64,000 nucleotides of DNA, taken from assembly GCA_009760855.2 (NCBI GenBank), contig WPIO01000006.1, forward strand, positions 7,136,501 to 7,200,500. The letters run 5' to 3'. Numbering within the stretch: position 1 is the stretch's first letter; every line of letters starts with the position of its first letter. The translations under genes were made by a program, and so were the position numbers. This DNA is from Cristatella mucedo (Eukaryota > Bryozoa > Phylactolaemata > Cristatellidae). Below the pieces are notes generated by a model. That model was not told where the DNA came from. It did not search any database and saw only the letters and a list, made by a program, of their open reading frames with translations. Of this stretch, positions 35,226 through 47,575 are shown piece by piece.

Positions 35226-38200
35226 CTAGCTCAATAGACAGGAGAATAATAAATTACGTTACACTTGCGGCCCATTTATGACCCAGTTGCCAGCCATTAG
35301 CAAACCAGTTTCTCGCCACTTGCGAACCAGTAGTACTTTCGGAGGACCCTGACCTTAGTCGCTTTCTTTGAAGGACAGCCGGCCGTTAGGTGAGTCACAG
35401 CACTGTGTGCAAATTGCTAAACGTTTGTAAATATTCTGGCTATATTCAGTTGCCACATGAGCTGTTACAGACAGACAGTGCTCTATTTTTCTGCTCTACC
35501 AGTGCTACCGTTAGCACATCTTGCCGAAGCTGAATGCTGTATGCTGTACGCTTGGCGAGTTTCCAGCTTTGTGACAGTAAGTAGTGCGTGCCTTGGGCCC
35601 TAGTTCAACAAGTGATAGCTATGAGGACGTGAAATGAGGAGAAGATAGATTTTCAACTCGTGAGGTGTCAGGAGGCTGGATTTTCGGGCTAGGGCGAGTT
35701 CCCTGTGTACGAGACTAGAAAGGGGCGCTTCAGCTATAGTAGATCCAGTTGAAGGGACCCAGTGAAGCTCCAACGGAAGCGGCTCGATGAGCCGGCCACA
35801 TGGTTTGACGTCACTCGAACCGTACTGCTGAGTGTTCATTTGTTGCAGGTGATTTAAGGCTATGGCTGGGAGTAGCAAATAAAGAGAGTTGCACTCATCT
35901 CCGTGTGATGTCAAGTATATGAGCTAGTTTTCGTGTTGGTTCCTTTCGAAAGCTGGCCTTTGTTTCGGCGGCGTTTCTTAGCTGTAGCTCATTACTCGTT
36001 GGCCTACCGGCATGTGCAGTCAGGCGATTACAGGTGGTGCACAACTCTGCAGCTAGGCTTTCCTGTCGTGAGCTTCGCAGTTTCCACATCATACCACTTC
36101 CTGCCGACCTGCGTTGGCTACCAGTCATGCAAGGCATCGACTTCAAGGTTTGATCGCTCACTTTTAGGTCACTTCATTCTTTGGCTCCAGCCAATCTCTC
36201 AGATCTACTACTCCACCAGGCCAAGCATCGTACCACCGGCTTTTCGGAACCCAACAGTTTACCAACACCTCGTACAAACCTCAAATCCTTTGGAGACCGT
36301 GCATTTAGTTCGTATGCTCCCACAGCCTGGAACTCACTGCCGACTTGCGTCATAACATCCCACGACTTGACCACATTTAAAAAAACTTTGTAATACTCCT
36401 ATTTAGGACAGCATTTAGTGGGTCCCTGTGATTCGTCCTTGATGTGCTTATGCGTGCTGACACTGTGCATACTGCCACTAACCACATTTGTATGCTGACC
36501 CTGTAAACGACACCCCAAACTACGTTATTCATGTCGTTTATCAAGCATGACATTACTCACCATTATATCGCGTTTCCCTTTGTAGTAAATGCAAAGTGCC
36601 TAGAAAGAGATTGAGTTCTCCGAGGGTGCTTTATCAAGTGCATTATTATTATTATTATTATTATTATTGTAGCAGCAAACAAAAACCTAACCGGGGCAAA
36701 GGGAAGGTTGAGCTGAGCAGATAAGTTTTTAGCTTAAATTTAACCTATTTGTAGCTCGTACAATGAGTGAGTATGACTTGAGGTAAGTGACTGAATTTAT
36801 ATGCATACGAGCTGATGGCTTGATCACAAAAAATAATAAATAAATAGAACGGCGGGGCGGATAGATGCATAGCCCGACGATTACGAGCTTTTGGGTTTCT
36901 GAGGGTAAAGCCTTGCATTATGAGCTTTAAGCTTGCCCAGCTCAAAGTACCTTAATTTTGAGCCTCAAGGTTTGCCGCGGATTTCGAGCTGCAGATCTTT
37001 TGTGAGGTTGCTTGGTTTATGAGCTTGGAGTTGGTTACTAGCACAATAGACAGGAGAATCATAAATTACGTCACCCTTGCGGTTTATTCGCGACCGGGTT
37101 GCCTGCCATTAGCCAACCAGTTGCGCGCGCCACATGCGAACCAGTAGGACGTTCGGAAGACCCTGACCTTAGTCGCCTTCTCTGAGGGACGGCCGGCCGC
37201 TAGGTGAGTCACAGCACTGAGCGCAAATCGCTAGACGTTTGTAAATATTCTGGCTATATTCAGTTGCCACATGAGCTGTAATAGACAGACGGCGCTTTAG
37301 ATTTTTGCTCAACCGGCGCCACCGTTGGCACATTTTGCCGAAGCCGAATGCTGTACGCTGTACGCTTGGCGAGTTACCAGCTTTGTGTCGGTAAATGTTT
37401 CGTTCCTTGGGCTCTAGTTGAACAAGTAAAAGCTATGAGGACGCGAAATGAGCAGCAGATAGTTTTTCAACTTGCGAGGAGTTAGGAGGCTGGATTTTCG
37501 GGCTAGGGCGAGTTACCTGTGTACCAGACTAGAAAGGGGCGCTTCAGCTAGAGTAGATCCGGTTGAAGGGACTAAGTGAAGGTCAAACGGAAGTGGCTCG
37601 ATGAGGCAGCCACACGGCTAGACGTCACTCGAACCGAGCTGCTGAGTGTTCACCAGATGCAGGCGATGAAAGGCTATGGTTAGGAGTAGCAAATAAAGAG
37701 AGTTGCACTCATCTCCGTGTGATGTCAAGTATATGAACTAGTTTGCGTGCTGTTTCCTTTCGAAAGCTGGCCTCAGTTTTGGCGGCGTTTCTTAGCTGTA
37801 ACTCACTGCTTGTGGCCTACCGGCATGTGCAATCAGGCGAATACAGGTGGTGCAAAACTCCGAAGCTAGGCTTGTCTGTCGTGAGCGTCGAAGTTGCCTC
37901 ATCACACGATCTCTCGCCGACCTACACTGGCTATCAGTCATGCAACGGATTGACTTCGAGGTTTGATCGCTCACTTTTAGGTCACTTCACTCTTTGGCTC
38001 CTGCCTATCTCTCAGATCTATTCCCCCACCAGGCCAAGCATCGTACCAGCGGGTTTTGGGAATCTAACCGTTTACCCAATACCTGGTGCGAACCTCAAAT
38101 CCTTTGGAGATCGTGCATTTAGATCCTACGCTTCCACAGCCTGGAACTCACTTCCGACCTGCGTCAGATCGTCCCCTGACTTGACGTATAAACAGAACTT

Positions 38201-39103
38201 AAAAACACACCTATGTAGGACTGCATTTAGTGGGTCTATGTGACATCTGCTCTCCAACTGCCGACTATGGCACATCTTTTTCAGCGGTCCTGAACTGCTA
38301 CTTCTATGCTACTCACTACCTCAACTGCTCTCCTAACTCTGCTACGCTTCCCACTTTCTCTTCTTTGCGTGAGACGAAGTCTGTTGGCTACCGAATGCGT
38401 ACCGAAAGCCGCTTAGGCTGTGAGTGCGCTATACAAAACTCTCCTGCGTAACACCCACGTGGTCTTTATGACTTTGTGGAGTTACTGACGGAGATACATA
38501 TATACATATGTCCTCCATGTGCTTATGTGTGATGACACAGTGCATGCTTCCACTAACCAGATTTGCATGCTGACCCTGTGCATTTCACCACTAACCATGT
38601 TATTCATGTTGTTTATCAAGCATGATTTTACTCAGCATTTAATTGCGTTACCCTTTGCAGCAAGTGTAAAGTGCCTAGACAGAGATTGAGTTCTCTGAGT
38701 GCGCTTTATCAAGTGCATTATTGTTAACATTATTATAGAAGCAAACCGAAATCTCACCGGGGCAAAGGGGAGGTTGAGCTGAGAAAATAGGTCTTTAGTT
38801 TAAATTTAAGTTCTTTGTAGTCCCAAGAATGTGTGACTGTGGCTTGAGGTAATTGACTGAATGTATATGCATATGAGTTGATGGCTTGATCACAAACAAT
38901 AATAAATAAATCGAACGGCGAGGCGGATAGATGCTTATCGCCGCGATTAGGAGCTTTTGGGTTGCTAAGGGCAAAACCTTGCGTTATGAGCTTTAAGCTT
39001 GCCCAGCTCAAAGTACCTCGATTTTGAGCCTCAAGGTTGCCGCGGATTTTCAGCTAAAGATCTTTTTTGAGGTGGGCGTGGTTTATGAGCTTGGAGTTGG
39101 TTG
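35226..39103 (+). repeat. Array unit 7 (3,878 bp)
   Basis: A canonical unit with no private difference that I noticed. Confidence 0.9.
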
Positions 39104-42100
39104 CTAGCTCAATAGACAGGAGAATAATAAATTACGTTACACTTGCGGCCCATTTATGACCCAGTTGCCAGCCATTAGCAAACCAGTTTCTCGCCACTTG
39201 CGAACCAGTAGTACTTTCGGAGGACCCTGACCTTAGTCGCTTTCTTTGAAGGACAGCCGGCCGTTAGGTGAGTCACAGCACTGTGTGCAAATTGCTAAAC
39301 GTTTGTAAATATTCTGGCTATATTCAGTTGCCACATGAGCTGTTACAGACAGACAGTGCTCTATTTTTCTGCTCTACCAGTGCTACCGTTAGCACATCTT
39401 GCCGAAGCTGAATGCTGTATGCTGTACGCTTGGCGAGTTTCCAGCTTTGTGACAGTAAGTAGTGCGTGCCTTGGGCCCTAGTTCAACAAGTGATAGCTAT
39501 GAGGACGTGAAATGAGGAGAAGATAGATTTTCAACTCGTGAGGTGTCAGGAGGCTGGATTTTCGGGCTAGGGCGAGTTCCCTGTGTACGAGACTAGAAAG
39601 GGGCGCTTCAGCTATAGTAGATCCAGTTGAAGGGACCCAGTGAAGCTCCAACGGAAGCGGCTCGATGAGCCGGCCACATGGTTTGACGTCACTCGAACCG
39701 TACTGCTGAGTGTTCATTTGTTGCAGGTGATTTAAGGCTATGGCTGGGAGTAGCAAATAAAGAGAGTTGCACTCATCTCCGTGTGATGTCAAGTATATGA
39801 GCTAGTTTTCGTGTTGGTTCCTTTCGAAAGCTGGCCTTTGTTTCGGCGGCGTTTCTTAGCTGTAGCTCATTACTCGTTGGCCTACCGGCATGTGCAGTCA
39901 GGCGATTACAGGTGGTGCACAACTCTGCAGCTAGGCTTTCCTGTCGTGAGCTTCGCAGTTTCCACATCATACCACTTCCTGCCGACCTGCGTTGGCTACC
40001 AGTCATGCAAGGCATCGACTTCAAGGTTTGATCGCTCACTTTTAGGTCACTTCATTCTTTGGCTCCAGCCAATCTCTCAGATCTACTACTCCACCAGGCC
40101 AAGCATCGTACCACCGGCTTTTCGGAACCCAACAGTTTACCAACACCTCGTACAAACCTCAAATCCTTTGGAGACCGTGCATTTAGTTCGTATGCTCCCA
40201 CAGCCTGGAACTCACTGCCGACTTGCGTCATAACATCCCACGACTTGACCACATTTAAAAAAACTTTGTAATACTCCTATTTAGGACAGCATTTAGTGGG
40301 TCCCTGTGATTCGTCCTTGATGTGCTTATGCGTGCTGACACTGTGCATACTGCCACTAACCACATTTGTATGCTGACCCTGTAAACGACACCCCAAACTA
40401 CGTTATTCATGTCGTTTATCAAGCATGACATTACTCACCATTATATCGCGTTTCCCTTTGTAGTAAATGCAAAGTGCCTAGAAAGAGATTGAGTTCTCCG
40501 AGGGTGCTTTATCAAGTGCATTATTATTATTATTATTATTATTATTGTAGCAGCAAACAAAAACCTAACCGGGGCAAAGGGAAGGTTGAGCTGAGCAGAT
40601 AAGTTTTTAGCTTAAATTTAACCTATTTGTAGCTCGTACAATGAGTGAGTATGACTTGAGGTAAGTGACTGAATTTATATGCATACGAGCTGATGGCTTG
40701 ATCACAAAAAATAATAAATAAATAGAACGGCGGGGCGGATAGATGCATAGCCCGACGATTACGAGCTTTTGGGTTTCTGAGGGTAAAGCCTTGCATTATG
40801 AGCTTTAAGCTTGCCCAGCTCAAAGTACCTTAATTTTGAGCCTCAAGGTTTGCCGCGGATTTCGAGCTGCAGATCTTTTGTGAGGTTGCTTGGTTTATGA
40901 GCTTGGAGTTGGTTACTAGCACAATAGACAGGAGAATCATAAATTACGTCACCCTTGCGGTTTATTCGCGACCGGGTTGCCTGCCATTAGCCAACCAGTT
41001 GCGCGCGCCACATGCGAACCAGTAGGACGTTCGGAAGACCCTGACCTTAGTCGCCTTCTCTGAGGGACGGCCGGCCGCTAGGTGAGTCACAGCACTGAGC
41101 GCAAATCGCTAGACGTTTGTAAATATTCTGGCTATATTCAGTTGCCACATGAGCTGTAATAGACAGACGGCGCTTTAGATTTTTGCTCAACCGGCGCCAC
41201 CGTTGGCACATTTTGCCGAAGCCGAATGCTGTACGCTGTACGCTTGGCGAGTTACCAGCTTTGTGTCGGTAAATGTTTCGTTCCTTGGGCTCTAGTTGAA
41301 CAAGTAAAAGCTATGAGGACGCGAAATGAGCAGCAGATAGTTTTTCAACTTGCGAGGAGTTAGGAGGCTGGATTTTCGGGCTAGGGCGAGTTACCTGTGT
41401 ACCAGACTAGAAAGGGGCGCTTCAGCTAGAGTAGATCCGGTTGAAGGGACTAAGTGAAGGTCAAACGGAAGTGGCTCGATGAGGCAGCCACACGGCTAGA
41501 CGTCACTCGAACCGAGCTGCTGAGTGTTCACCAGATGCAGGCGATGAAAGGCTATGGTTAGGAGTAGCAAATAAAGAGAGTTGCACTCATCTCCGTGTGA
41601 TGTCAAGTATATGAACTAGTTTGCGTGCTGTTTCCTTTCGAAAGCTGGCCTCAGTTTTGGCGGCGTTTCTTAGCTGTAACTCACTGCTTGTGGCCTACCG
41701 GCATGTGCAATCAGGCGAATACAGGTGGTGCAAAACTCCGAAGCTAGGCTTGTCTGTCGTGAGCGTCGAAGTTGCCTCATCACACGATCTCTCGCCGACC
41801 TACACTGGCTATCAGTCATGCAACGGATTGACTTCGAGGTTTGATCGCTCACTTTTAGGTCACTTCACTCTTTGGCTCCTGCCTATCTCTCAGATCTATT
41901 CCCCCACCAGGCCAAGCATCGTACCAGCGGGTTTTGGGAATCTAACCGTTTACCCAATACCTGGTGCGAACCTCAAATCCTTTGGAGATCGTGCATTTAG
42001 ATCCTACGCTTCCACAGCCTGGAACTCACTTCCGACCTGCGTCAGATCGTCCCCTGACTTGACGTATAAACAGAAAAAAAAAACACACCTATGTAGGACT

Positions 42101-42981
42101 GCATTTAGTGGGTCTATGTGACATCTGCTCTCCAACTGCCGACTATGGCACATCTTTTTCAGCGGTCCTGAACTGCTACTTCTATGCTACTCACTACCTC
42201 AACTGCTCTCCTAACTCTGCTACGCTTCCCACTTTCTCTTCTTTGCGTGAGACGAAGTCTGTTGGCTACCGAATGCGTACCGAAAGCCGCTTAGGCTGTG
42301 AGTGCGCTATACAAAACTCTCCTGCGTAACACCCACGTGGTCTTTATGACTTTGTGGAGTTACTGACGGAGATACATATATACATATGTCCTCCATGTGC
42401 TTATGTGTGATGACACAGTGCATGCTTCCACTAACCAGATTTGCATGCTGACCCTGTGCATTTCACCACTAACCATGTTATTCATGTTGTTTATCAAGCA
42501 TGATTTTACTCAGCATTTAATTGCGTTACCCTTTGCAGCAAGTGTAAAGTGCCTAGACAGAGATTGAGTTCTCTGAGTGCGCTTTATCAAGTGCATTATT
42601 GTTAACATTATTATAGAAGCAAACCGAAATCTCACCGGGGCAAAGGGGAGGTTGAGCTGAGAAAATAGGTCTTTAGTTTAAATTTAAGTTCTTTGTAGTC
42701 CCAAGAATGTGTGACTGTGGCTTGAGGTAATTGACTGAATGTATATGCATATGAGTTGATGGCTTGATCACAAACAATAATAAATAAATCGAACGGCGAG
42801 GCGGATAGATGCTTATCGCCGCGATTAGGAGCTTTTGGGTTGCTAAGGGCAAAACCTTGCGTTATGAGCTTTAAGCTTGCCCAGCTCAAAGTACCTCGAT
42901 TTTGAGCCTCAAGGTTGCCGCGGATTTTCAGCTAAAGATCTTTTTTGAGGTGGGCGTGGTTTATGAGCTTGGAGTTGGTTG
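39104..42981 (+). repeat. Array unit 8 (3,878 bp)
   Basis: Canonical except near 42075-42077, where CTT of CAGAACTTAAAAAC is replaced by AAA, giving a run of ten A. Confidence 0.9.
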
Positions 42982-45900
42982 CTAGCTCAATAGACAGGAG
43001 AATAATAAATTACGTTACACTTGCGGCCCATTTATGACCCAGTTGCCAGCCATTAGCAAACCAGTTTCTCGCCACTTGCGAACCAGTAGTACTTTCGGAG
43101 GACCCTGACCTTAGTCGCTTTCTTTGAAGGACAGCCGGCCGTTAGGTGAGTCACAGCACTGTGTGCAAATTGCTAAACGTTTGTAAATATTCTGGCTATA
43201 TTCAGTTGCCACATGAGCTGTTACAGACAGACAGTGCTCTATTTTTCTGCTCTACCAGTGCTACCGTTAGCACATCTTGCCGAAGCTGAAGCTGAATGCT
43301 GTATGCTGTACGCTTGGCGAGTTTCCAGCTTTGTGACAGTAAGTAGTGCGTGCCTTGGGCCCTAGTTCAACAAGTGATAGCTATGAGGACGTGAAATGAG
43401 GAGAAGATAGATTTTCAACTCGTGAGGTGTCAGGAGGCTGGATTTTCGGGCTAGGGCGAGTTCCCTGTGTACGAGACTAGAAAGGGGCGCTTCAGCTATA
43501 GTAGATCCAGTTGAAGGGACCCAGTGAAGCTCCAACGGAAGCGGCTCGATGAGCCGGCCACATGGTTTGACGTCACTCGAACCGTACTGCTGAGTGTTCA
43601 TTTGTTGCAGGTGATTTAAGGCTATGGCTGGGAGTAGCAAATAAAGAGAGTTGCACTCATCTCCGTGTGATGTCAAGTATATGAGCTAGTTTTCGTGTTG
43701 GTTCCTTTCGAAAGCTGGCCTTTGTTTCGGCGGCGTTTCTTAGCTGTAGCTCATTACTCGTTGGCCTACCGGCATGTGCAGTCAGGCGATTACAGGTGGT
43801 GCACAACTCTGCAGCTAGGCTTTCCTGTCGTGAGCTTCGCAGTTTCCACATCATACCACTTCCTGCCGACCTGCGTTGGCTACCAGTCATGCAAGGCATC
43901 GACTTCAAGGTTTGATCGCTCACTTTTAGGTCACTTCATTCTTTGGCTCCAGCCAATCTCTCAGATCTACTACTCCACCAGGCCAAGCATCGTACCACCG
44001 GCTTTTCGGAACCCAACAGTTTACCAACACCTCGTACAAACCTCAAATCCTTTGGAGACCGTGCATTTAGTTCGTATGCTCCCACAGCCTGGAACTCACT
44101 GCCGACTTGCGTCATAACATCCCACGACTTGACCACATTTAAAAAAACTTTGTAATACTCCTATTTAGGACAGCATTTAGTGGGTCCCTGTGATTCGTCC
44201 TTGATGTGCTTATGCGTGCTGACACTGTGCATACTGCCACTAACCACATTTGTATGCTGACCCTGTAAACGACACCCCAAACTACGTTATTCATGTCGTT
44301 TATCAAGCATGACATTACTCACCATTATATCGCGTTTCCCTTTGTAGTAAATGCAAAGTGCCTAGAAAGAGATTGAGTTCTCCGAGGGTGCTTTATCAAG
44401 TGCATTATTATTATTATTATTATTATTATTGTAGCAGCAAACAAAAACCTAACCGGGGCAAAGGGAAGGTTGAGCTGAGCAGATAAGTTTTTAGCTTAAA
44501 TTTAACCTATTTGTAGCTCGTACAATGAGTGAGTATGACTTGAGGTAAGTGACTGAATTTATATGCATACGAGCTGATGGCTTGATCACAAAAAATAATA
44601 AATAAATAGAACGGCGGGGCGGATAGATGCATAGCCCGACGATTACGAGCTTTTGGGTTTCTGAGGGTAAAGCCTTGCATTATGAGCTTTAAGCTTGCCC
44701 AGCTCAAAGTACCTTAATTTTGAGCCTCAAGGTTTGCCGCGGATTTCGAGCTGCAGATCTTTTGTGAGGTTGCTTGGTTTATGAGCTTGGAGTTGGTTAC
44801 TAGCACAATAGACAGGAGAATCATAAATTACGTCACCCTTGCGGTTTATTCGCGACCGGGTTGCCTGCCATTAGCCAACCAGTTTGCGCGCGCCACATGC
44901 GAACCAGTAGGACGTTCGGAAGACCCTGACCTTAGTCGCCTTCTCTGAGGGACGGCCGGCCGCTAGGTGAGTCACAGCACTGAGCGCAAATCGCTAGACG
45001 TTTGTAAATATTCTGGCTATATTCAGTTGCCACATGAGCTGTAATAGACAGACGGCGCTTTAGATTTTTGCTCAACCGGCGCCACCGTTGGCACATTTTG
45101 CCGAAGCCGAATGCTGTACGCTGTACGCTTGGCGAGTTACCAGCTTTGTGTCGGTAAATGTTTCGTTCCTTGGGCTCTAGTTGAACAAGTAAAAGCTATG
45201 AGGACGCGAAATGAGCAGCAGATAGTTTTTCAACTTGCGAGGAGTTAGGAGGCTGGATTTTCGGGCTAGGGCGAGTTACCCTGTGTGTACCAGACTAGAA
45301 AGGGGCGCTTCAGCTAGAGTAGATCCGGTTGAAGGGACTAAGTGAAGGTCAAACGGAAGTGGCTCGATGAGGCAGCCACACGGCTAGACGTCACTCGAAC
45401 CGAGCTGCTGAGTGTTCACCAGATGCAGGCGATGAAAGGCTATGGTTAGGAGTAGCAAATAAAGAGAGTTGCACTCATCTCCGTGTGATGTCAAGTATAT
45501 GAACTAGTTTGCGTGCTGTTTCCTTTCGAAAGCTGGCCTCAGTTTTGGCGGCGTTTCTTAGCTGTAACTCACTGCTTGTGGCCTACCGGCATGTGCAATC
45601 AGGCGAATACAGGTGGTGCAAAACTCCGAAGCTAGGCTTGTCTGTCGTGAGCGTCGAAGTTGCCTCATCACACGATCTCTCGCCGACCTACACTGGCTAT
45701 CAGTCATGCAACGGATTGACTTCGAGGTTTGATCGCTCACTTTTATGTCACTTCACTCTTTGGCTCCTGCCTATCTCTCAGATCTATTCCCCACCAGGCC
45801 AAGCATCGTACCAGCGGGTTTTGGGAATCTAACCGTTTACCCAATACCTGGTGCGAACCTCAAATCCTTTGGAGATCGTGCATTTAGATCCTACGCTTCC

Positions 45901-45985
45901 ACAGCCTGGAACTCACTTCCGACCTGCGTCAGATCGTCCCCTGACTTGACGTATAAACAGAACTTAAAAACACACCTATGTAGGA
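42982..45985 (+). repeat. Array unit 9, partial (about 3,004 bp)
   Basis: This truncated last unit stops inside LINE B, just before the point where the family II insert would begin. It has a 6-bp tandem duplication (GCTGAA) near 43285-43296, an insertion near 45279-45288 (CCTGTGTGTACC), G to T at 45746 and one C fewer near 45790. It carries the largest number of non-homopolymer differences of any unit, as expected for an array edge that escapes homogenisation. Confidence 0.9.
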
Positions 45986-46232
45986 CAGCATTTAGTTGGT
46001 CTATGTGATTCATCCTTCATGTGCCTATGTGTGCTGACACAGTGCATGCTGCCACTATTCACATTAGCATGCTGACCCTCTGCATGTCACCCCCAACCAT
46101 GTTATTCATGTTGTATATTAAACATGAAATTACTTATCATTTAATCACGTTTACCTATGTAGCGAATGCAACGTGCCTGTAGAGAGATATAGTTCTCTGA
46201 GGGCGCTTTATCAAGTGCATTATTATTTATAA
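45986..46232 (+). mobile_element. Family I LINE 3' end at the array's right edge
   Basis: Sequence continues past the array as an ordinary but diverged family I 3' UTR (TGATTCATCCTTCATGTGCC onward), with a degenerate hairpin (about 46170-46212) and an ATT/TAT tail. No family II insert and no spacer follow. The array boundary therefore falls inside LINE sequence. Confidence 0.85.
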
Positions 46233-46556
46233 TAATATATCCAATTACGTATAAAATGTCAGTGGAGATAAGTTATAATAGTTTTTTTTTAATTCATTGC
46301 GACATACTACTAAGAAATAGCAGCAGCGTCTATTTAAGATATTGTCGTATCATAACGTTAGCTAATAAGATGAGTCACTGACAACTCAAAATGACGTAGA
46401 ATCCTCGTAGTCAATGAAAATTTAAAATTCAAAGCTAAATGCCGACTCCTTCCTGACAAGATTTGCTGCCGGTACCTCCTCGCGTGCTCGTAAATTAGCA
46501 TCGACGGATTTTAGTGGTTTTTTTGGCGTCAATTTTTATCGTTCATTTATTTACAG
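46233..46556 (+). other. Intergenic or intronic, no gene recognised
   Basis: AT-rich sequence with no recognised feature. It ends in a pyrimidine-rich TTTATTTACAG acceptor in front of the putative exon at 46557. Confidence 0.4.
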
Positions 46557-46692
46557 GACGACCTACGCGGATTCTTAGGAAGACGTATCACAATCACAAG
46601 TAACCGTGCTTGCTGCTGCCTTCTCGCTGTTAGAATGCTCACCAAAGCCTGGTTGCTCTCTGAAATTTCAACCCAAGAGGAGGAACTGCGAA
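46557..46692 (+). CDS. Putative internal exon a (136 bp), product unknown
   Basis: It is flanked by a good splice acceptor (ATTTATTTACAG ending at 46556) and donor (CGAA then GTAAGA at 46693). The 136 bp are open in frame from the first base, giving 45 codons plus one base (phase 1). The peptide starts DDLRGFLGRR, has three consecutive Cys in the middle and ends STQEEELR. I do not recognise the family. The same end phase fits the two 51-nt candidate exons that follow. It could be a chance open stretch between chance splice-like sites, and no start codon or upstream exon is visible. Confidence 0.35.
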
Positions 46693-46798
46693 GTAAGAAC
46701 AGCGCTTTAGCGACAGCATTTGCAGCTACTTTTCAAGTATTGCTCACATTTCAACTTCTGCGTGACCCTAATAATTTCTCGTTTTTGACGCAATCCAG

Positions 46799-46849
46799 AT
46801 AACTTTTTGAAATTTTTGAAGTTCGTGGAGGAAGAGTACCTGAGACATA
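46799..46849 (+). CDS. Putative 51-nt exon b
   Basis: Acceptor GACGCAATCCAG ends at 46798 and donor GTAAGT begins at 46850. In phase 1 it continues exon a without a stop and encodes NFLKFLKFVEEEYLRH. It is 51 nt, so it is symmetric and skippable without a frame change. The intron that follows (GTAAGTATGGTGG, with CCGTCTCC..AACTGCTGCTAATTG) is homologous to the intron after exon c. Confidence 0.4.
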
Positions 46850-47110
46850 GTAAGTATGGTGGAAATCTCCGTCTCCTGTTGGAACTGCTGCTAATTGTCT
46901 AAACTTTTTTACATAGTCAAAGCTAACCTCATAGACCACTTATTAGCCATACCTTTAGCTTTACCCTTGGAACCTATGCTTTTTGCAATATTAGAATCGA
47001 AAAGAATGAATGTTGGCAGTGTAATACATTCCACTCTTAAATGTTGCTGTTGCTCAGACCTAAGACCTTCTTTGCAAACCTAATGATTGCCTACCTTTAT
47101 CACGATTTAG

Positions 47111-47161
47111 ACAGAACTGATGACTTCTTGAAGTACGTAGAGAAAGAGTACCAGAGATTTG
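47111..47161 (+). CDS. Putative 51-nt exon c, duplicate of exon b
   Basis: An acceptor-like ATCACGATTTAG ends at 47110 and donor GTAAGTATG begins at 47162. It has the same length (51 nt) and phase (1-1) as exon b, and encodes NRTDDFLKYVEKEYQRF, clearly similar to NFLKFLKFVEEEYLRH. Exon and following intron form a direct duplication with a 312-bp period. A third acceptor-like site follows at about 47367, but no third exon is readable. The product is unknown. Confidence 0.4.
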
Positions 47162-47575
47162 GTAAGTATGTTTGAACTCGCCGTCTCCAGCTTTAACTGC
47201 TGCTAATTGTTTAAATTAGCAGTGACCTACCCAAAGATAACCTCACTGTCAGCTTACAAGCTTTACCCCTGGAATCCATACTTTTTGTAAAGAGAAAGTT
47301 ATTGGAAACATAAAGAAAGAAAATTGGCAGTGCCATATGATGCACCCTGAAATTTTGCTGTTTTACAGACCTAGCTGAAGTAGATTGACTGCTCGGATAT
47401 TCGTGAAGACATCATGAATGTATCGTTTTCTTCCAAATCATTTTCTAATTTGTATCTTCCATTAGCTCTTGGTAAAAACCACTGAGTTTATTGTCTGATT
47501 TTCTTTTACATCTGCCAGTAATCTGCTTGCTATTATGAGAGGACTTCTCATGGGATGGGCAAGGGTCACAAAACT
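47162..47575 (+). other. Duplicated intron-like sequence, then unrecognised sequence
   Basis: 47162-47367 aligns with 46850-47057 (shared GTAAGTATG, CGTCTCC, AACTGCTGCTAATTG, TTGGCAGTG and GCTGTT..CAGACCT). The rest shows another pyrimidine-rich acceptor-like stretch at 47498-47519 but no exon consistent in phase with a-c. Confidence 0.5.

Larger units (their letters stand above)
11945..45985 (+). repeat. 34-kb higher-order tandem array, 3,878-bp unit, about 8.8 copies
   Basis: The landmark CTAGCTCAATAGACAGGAGA recurs at 11945, 15818, 19699, 23583, 27468, 31348, 35226, 39104 and 42982. The unit lengths are 3873, 3881, 3884, 3885, 3880, 3878, 3878 and 3878 bp. Each unit is spacer A, LINE A, spacer B, LINE B (with a family II insert) and the start of spacer A. 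Units are nearly identical apart from homopolymer length changes and a handful of substitutions or small indels. A and B are about 85-90% identical by eye where I compared them. No open frame is conserved between A and B, so the array looks like a satellite and not a gene cluster. Confidence 0.95.

Noticed and set aside
11945-45985. Array as an rDNA, 5S, histone or other multicopy gene cluster
   Set aside because: No rRNA, histone or snRNA signature was recognised in the unit. The only identifiable content is LINE ends and spacer.
11945-45985. CRISPR or other prokaryotic repeat system
   Set aside because: The unit is 3.9 kb, made of LINE fragments, with no short repeat-spacer pattern and no cas-like genes. 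The surrounding DNA is metazoan in character.
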